Assembly (NCBI RefSeq): GCF_009932555.1
Contig: NZ_BLJO01000006.1
Location: 134,668-198,667 of the forward strand
Reading direction: 5' to 3'
Source: Steroidobacter agaridevorans
Lineage (GTDB): Bacteria; Pseudomonadota; Gammaproteobacteria; Steroidobacterales; Steroidobacteraceae
Length of the DNA: 64,000 nucleotides
The notes beneath the pieces were generated by a model. That model was given only the letters and a program-made list of their open reading frames with translations. It was not told where the DNA came from and ran no database searches. How positions within the stretch are numbered: position 1 is the first letter of the stretch; the number at the start of each line of letters is the position of its first letter. Positions 63,167-64,000 of the stretch are shown here, piece by piece. The position numbers and the translations under genes were made by a program.

Positions 63167-64000
63167 TTAGAAGCGGGTCGACACGCGTACACCCGCGGTC
63201 ATCGGACGCGCGGTATAGACGCGGAAGCCGTCGCCAGTCACGCGCAGACCCAGATCCGGCACTTCGTCGGTGACATTGTCGACGAAGATGCTGGTATCCC
63301 AAGCGCCGAAGCGCACGCCGAAACGCACTCCCATCATGAAGTAGTCTTCCAGCGCCTGATAGTTGGTCGGGCCGAACGAGCTGTTGAACGCCGTGTACGA
63401 CACGCTTCGATAATTGAAGTTGGCGTTGGCGTAGCCCGTGAGATCGGACGAGAACGGAATCTCGTACTGAGCGGAGCCCGCCATCGACCATTTCGGGCTG
63501 TACGGAATGCGATCGCCCTCGCGGCCGTATGGCGTCGTGGGATCTGGCGGGACCGGCATGTCTTCCGACAGGCGCGAATCGGTGTACGTCGCACCGATGT
63601 TCAGGGTCAAGCTGTCGGTGGGCTGCGCATTGACCTGCAACTCCAGACCGTTCACGTAGCTCTTACCGGCGTTGCCGATGAACGCGAAGATGGCGTTCGG
63701 ATCCTGCAGGGAAATCTGCTGATCCGACCAGTCGATGCGATACACCGACAGCTCGGTGTACAGCGCGCGATCGAACATGTAGCTCTTCACGCCCAGTTCG
63801 TAGTTCCACAGCGTGTCGGAACCGTACTGCGCCGGCACGCTGACGCCGCGAGATGCCGCCGAACGCCAATCGTTCACGCCGCCAGGACGGAAGCCCGAAG
63901 CGATGCGAGCATAAAACGTGGTGTCGTCCGTGGCCGCATACGCCAGTGCGAAGTTGTAGCTGAGCTCGTCTTCGCTGATGGTCTCGTCGAGCAACACGCG
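63167..64000 (-). CDS. TonB-dependent outer-membrane receptor, C-terminal part (5' end outside window)
   Basis: About 277 residues are visible and the frame is open to the window edge. The sequence is a beta-barrel pattern with alternating hydrophobic strands (ARIASGFRPGGVNDW, NYELGVKSYMFDRALYTELSVYRID, GLELQVNAQPTDSLTLNIGATYTD) and ends with Phe, the outer-membrane insertion signal (VRVSTRF). The closest type is the iron-complex/sugar/aromatic receptor group used for uptake in steroid- and polymer-degrading bacteria. Position beside the island suggests uptake of its substrate; this is inference. Confidence 0.85.
   Translation of the reverse strand, partial: RVLLDETISEDELSYNFALAYAATDDTTFYARIASGFRPGGVNDWRSAASRGVSVPAQYGSDTLWNYELGVKSYMFDRALYTELSVYRIDWSDQQISLQDPNAIFAFIGNAGKSYVNGLELQVNAQPTDSLTLNIGATYTDSRLSEDMPVPPDPTTPYGREGDRIPYSPKWSMAGSAQYEIPFSSDLTGYANANFNYRSVSYTAFNSSFGPTNYQALEDYFMMGVRFGVRFGAWDTSIFVDNVTDEVPDLGLRVTGDGFRVYTARPMTAGVRVSTRF

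Overview
This window is GC-rich DNA, apparently from the chromosome of a gammaproteobacterium. The blocks rsmB-fmt-def, lysM-dprA-smg-topA-hemF and hemB-aroE, an ntrY/ntrX pair and a xanthomonadin-type pigment cluster suggest the Steroidobacter/Nevskia/Xanthomonas side of the class. The taxonomic call is inference from gene content only. No rRNA, tRNA, CRISPR array or transposase was seen.

Region 1 (1-15.6 kb) is an aryl polyene (xanthomonadin-like) pigment cluster. It holds an MMPL exporter cut by the window edge, a hotdog dehydratase, three ketosynthase-fold proteins (one lacking the catalytic Cys), two acyl carrier proteins, a ketoreductase, an acyl-activating ligase, a XanB2-type chorismatase that would supply the hydroxybenzoate starter, a thioesterase, a glycosyltransferase, an acyltransferase, a phosphopantetheinyl transferase and two flavoproteins carrying the halogenase WxWxIP motif. 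Genes overlap by a few bases and are tightly packed.

Region 2 (15.6-46.6 kb) is mostly housekeeping: an ECF sigma factor operon, priA, argS, a SPOR protein, ntrX/ntrY, rsmB, fmt, def, a LysM protein, dprA, smg, topA, hemF, a large secreted subtilase, rlmJ, tag, hemB, aroE, a gamma-carbonic-anhydrase-like protein and prlC. Odd points are an NtrX with a degraded ATPase, a terminator hairpin whose T-run touches the topA start codon, and a 257-bp inverted-repeat element between two convergent genes.

Region 3 (46.7-64 kb) is an aromatic catabolic island. It encodes a three-component Rieske oxygenase resembling carbazole 1,9a-dioxygenase, a two-subunit LigAB-type extradiol dioxygenase, a C-C bond hydrolase, and the lower meta-cleavage enzymes (dienoate hydratase, hydroxyoxovalerate aldolase, acylating acetaldehyde dehydrogenase). 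It adds genes not expected in a plain meta pathway: a flavin monooxygenase, a cupin, a gamma-glutamyltransferase-fold hydrolase with an altered binding pocket, an aspartate-dehydrogenase-like protein, a TauD-like dioxygenase, an MFS carrier and a TonB-dependent receptor. A GntR/FCD regulator sits in the middle, and four copies of a TTGTATGAY-type site lie in the promoter regions of the main units, suggesting one regulon. The substrate cannot be read from sequence; a fused or substituted, possibly nitrogen-containing, aromatic compound is the best guess. A set of degenerate direct repeats and a 160-bp inverted-repeat element lie beside the regulator.
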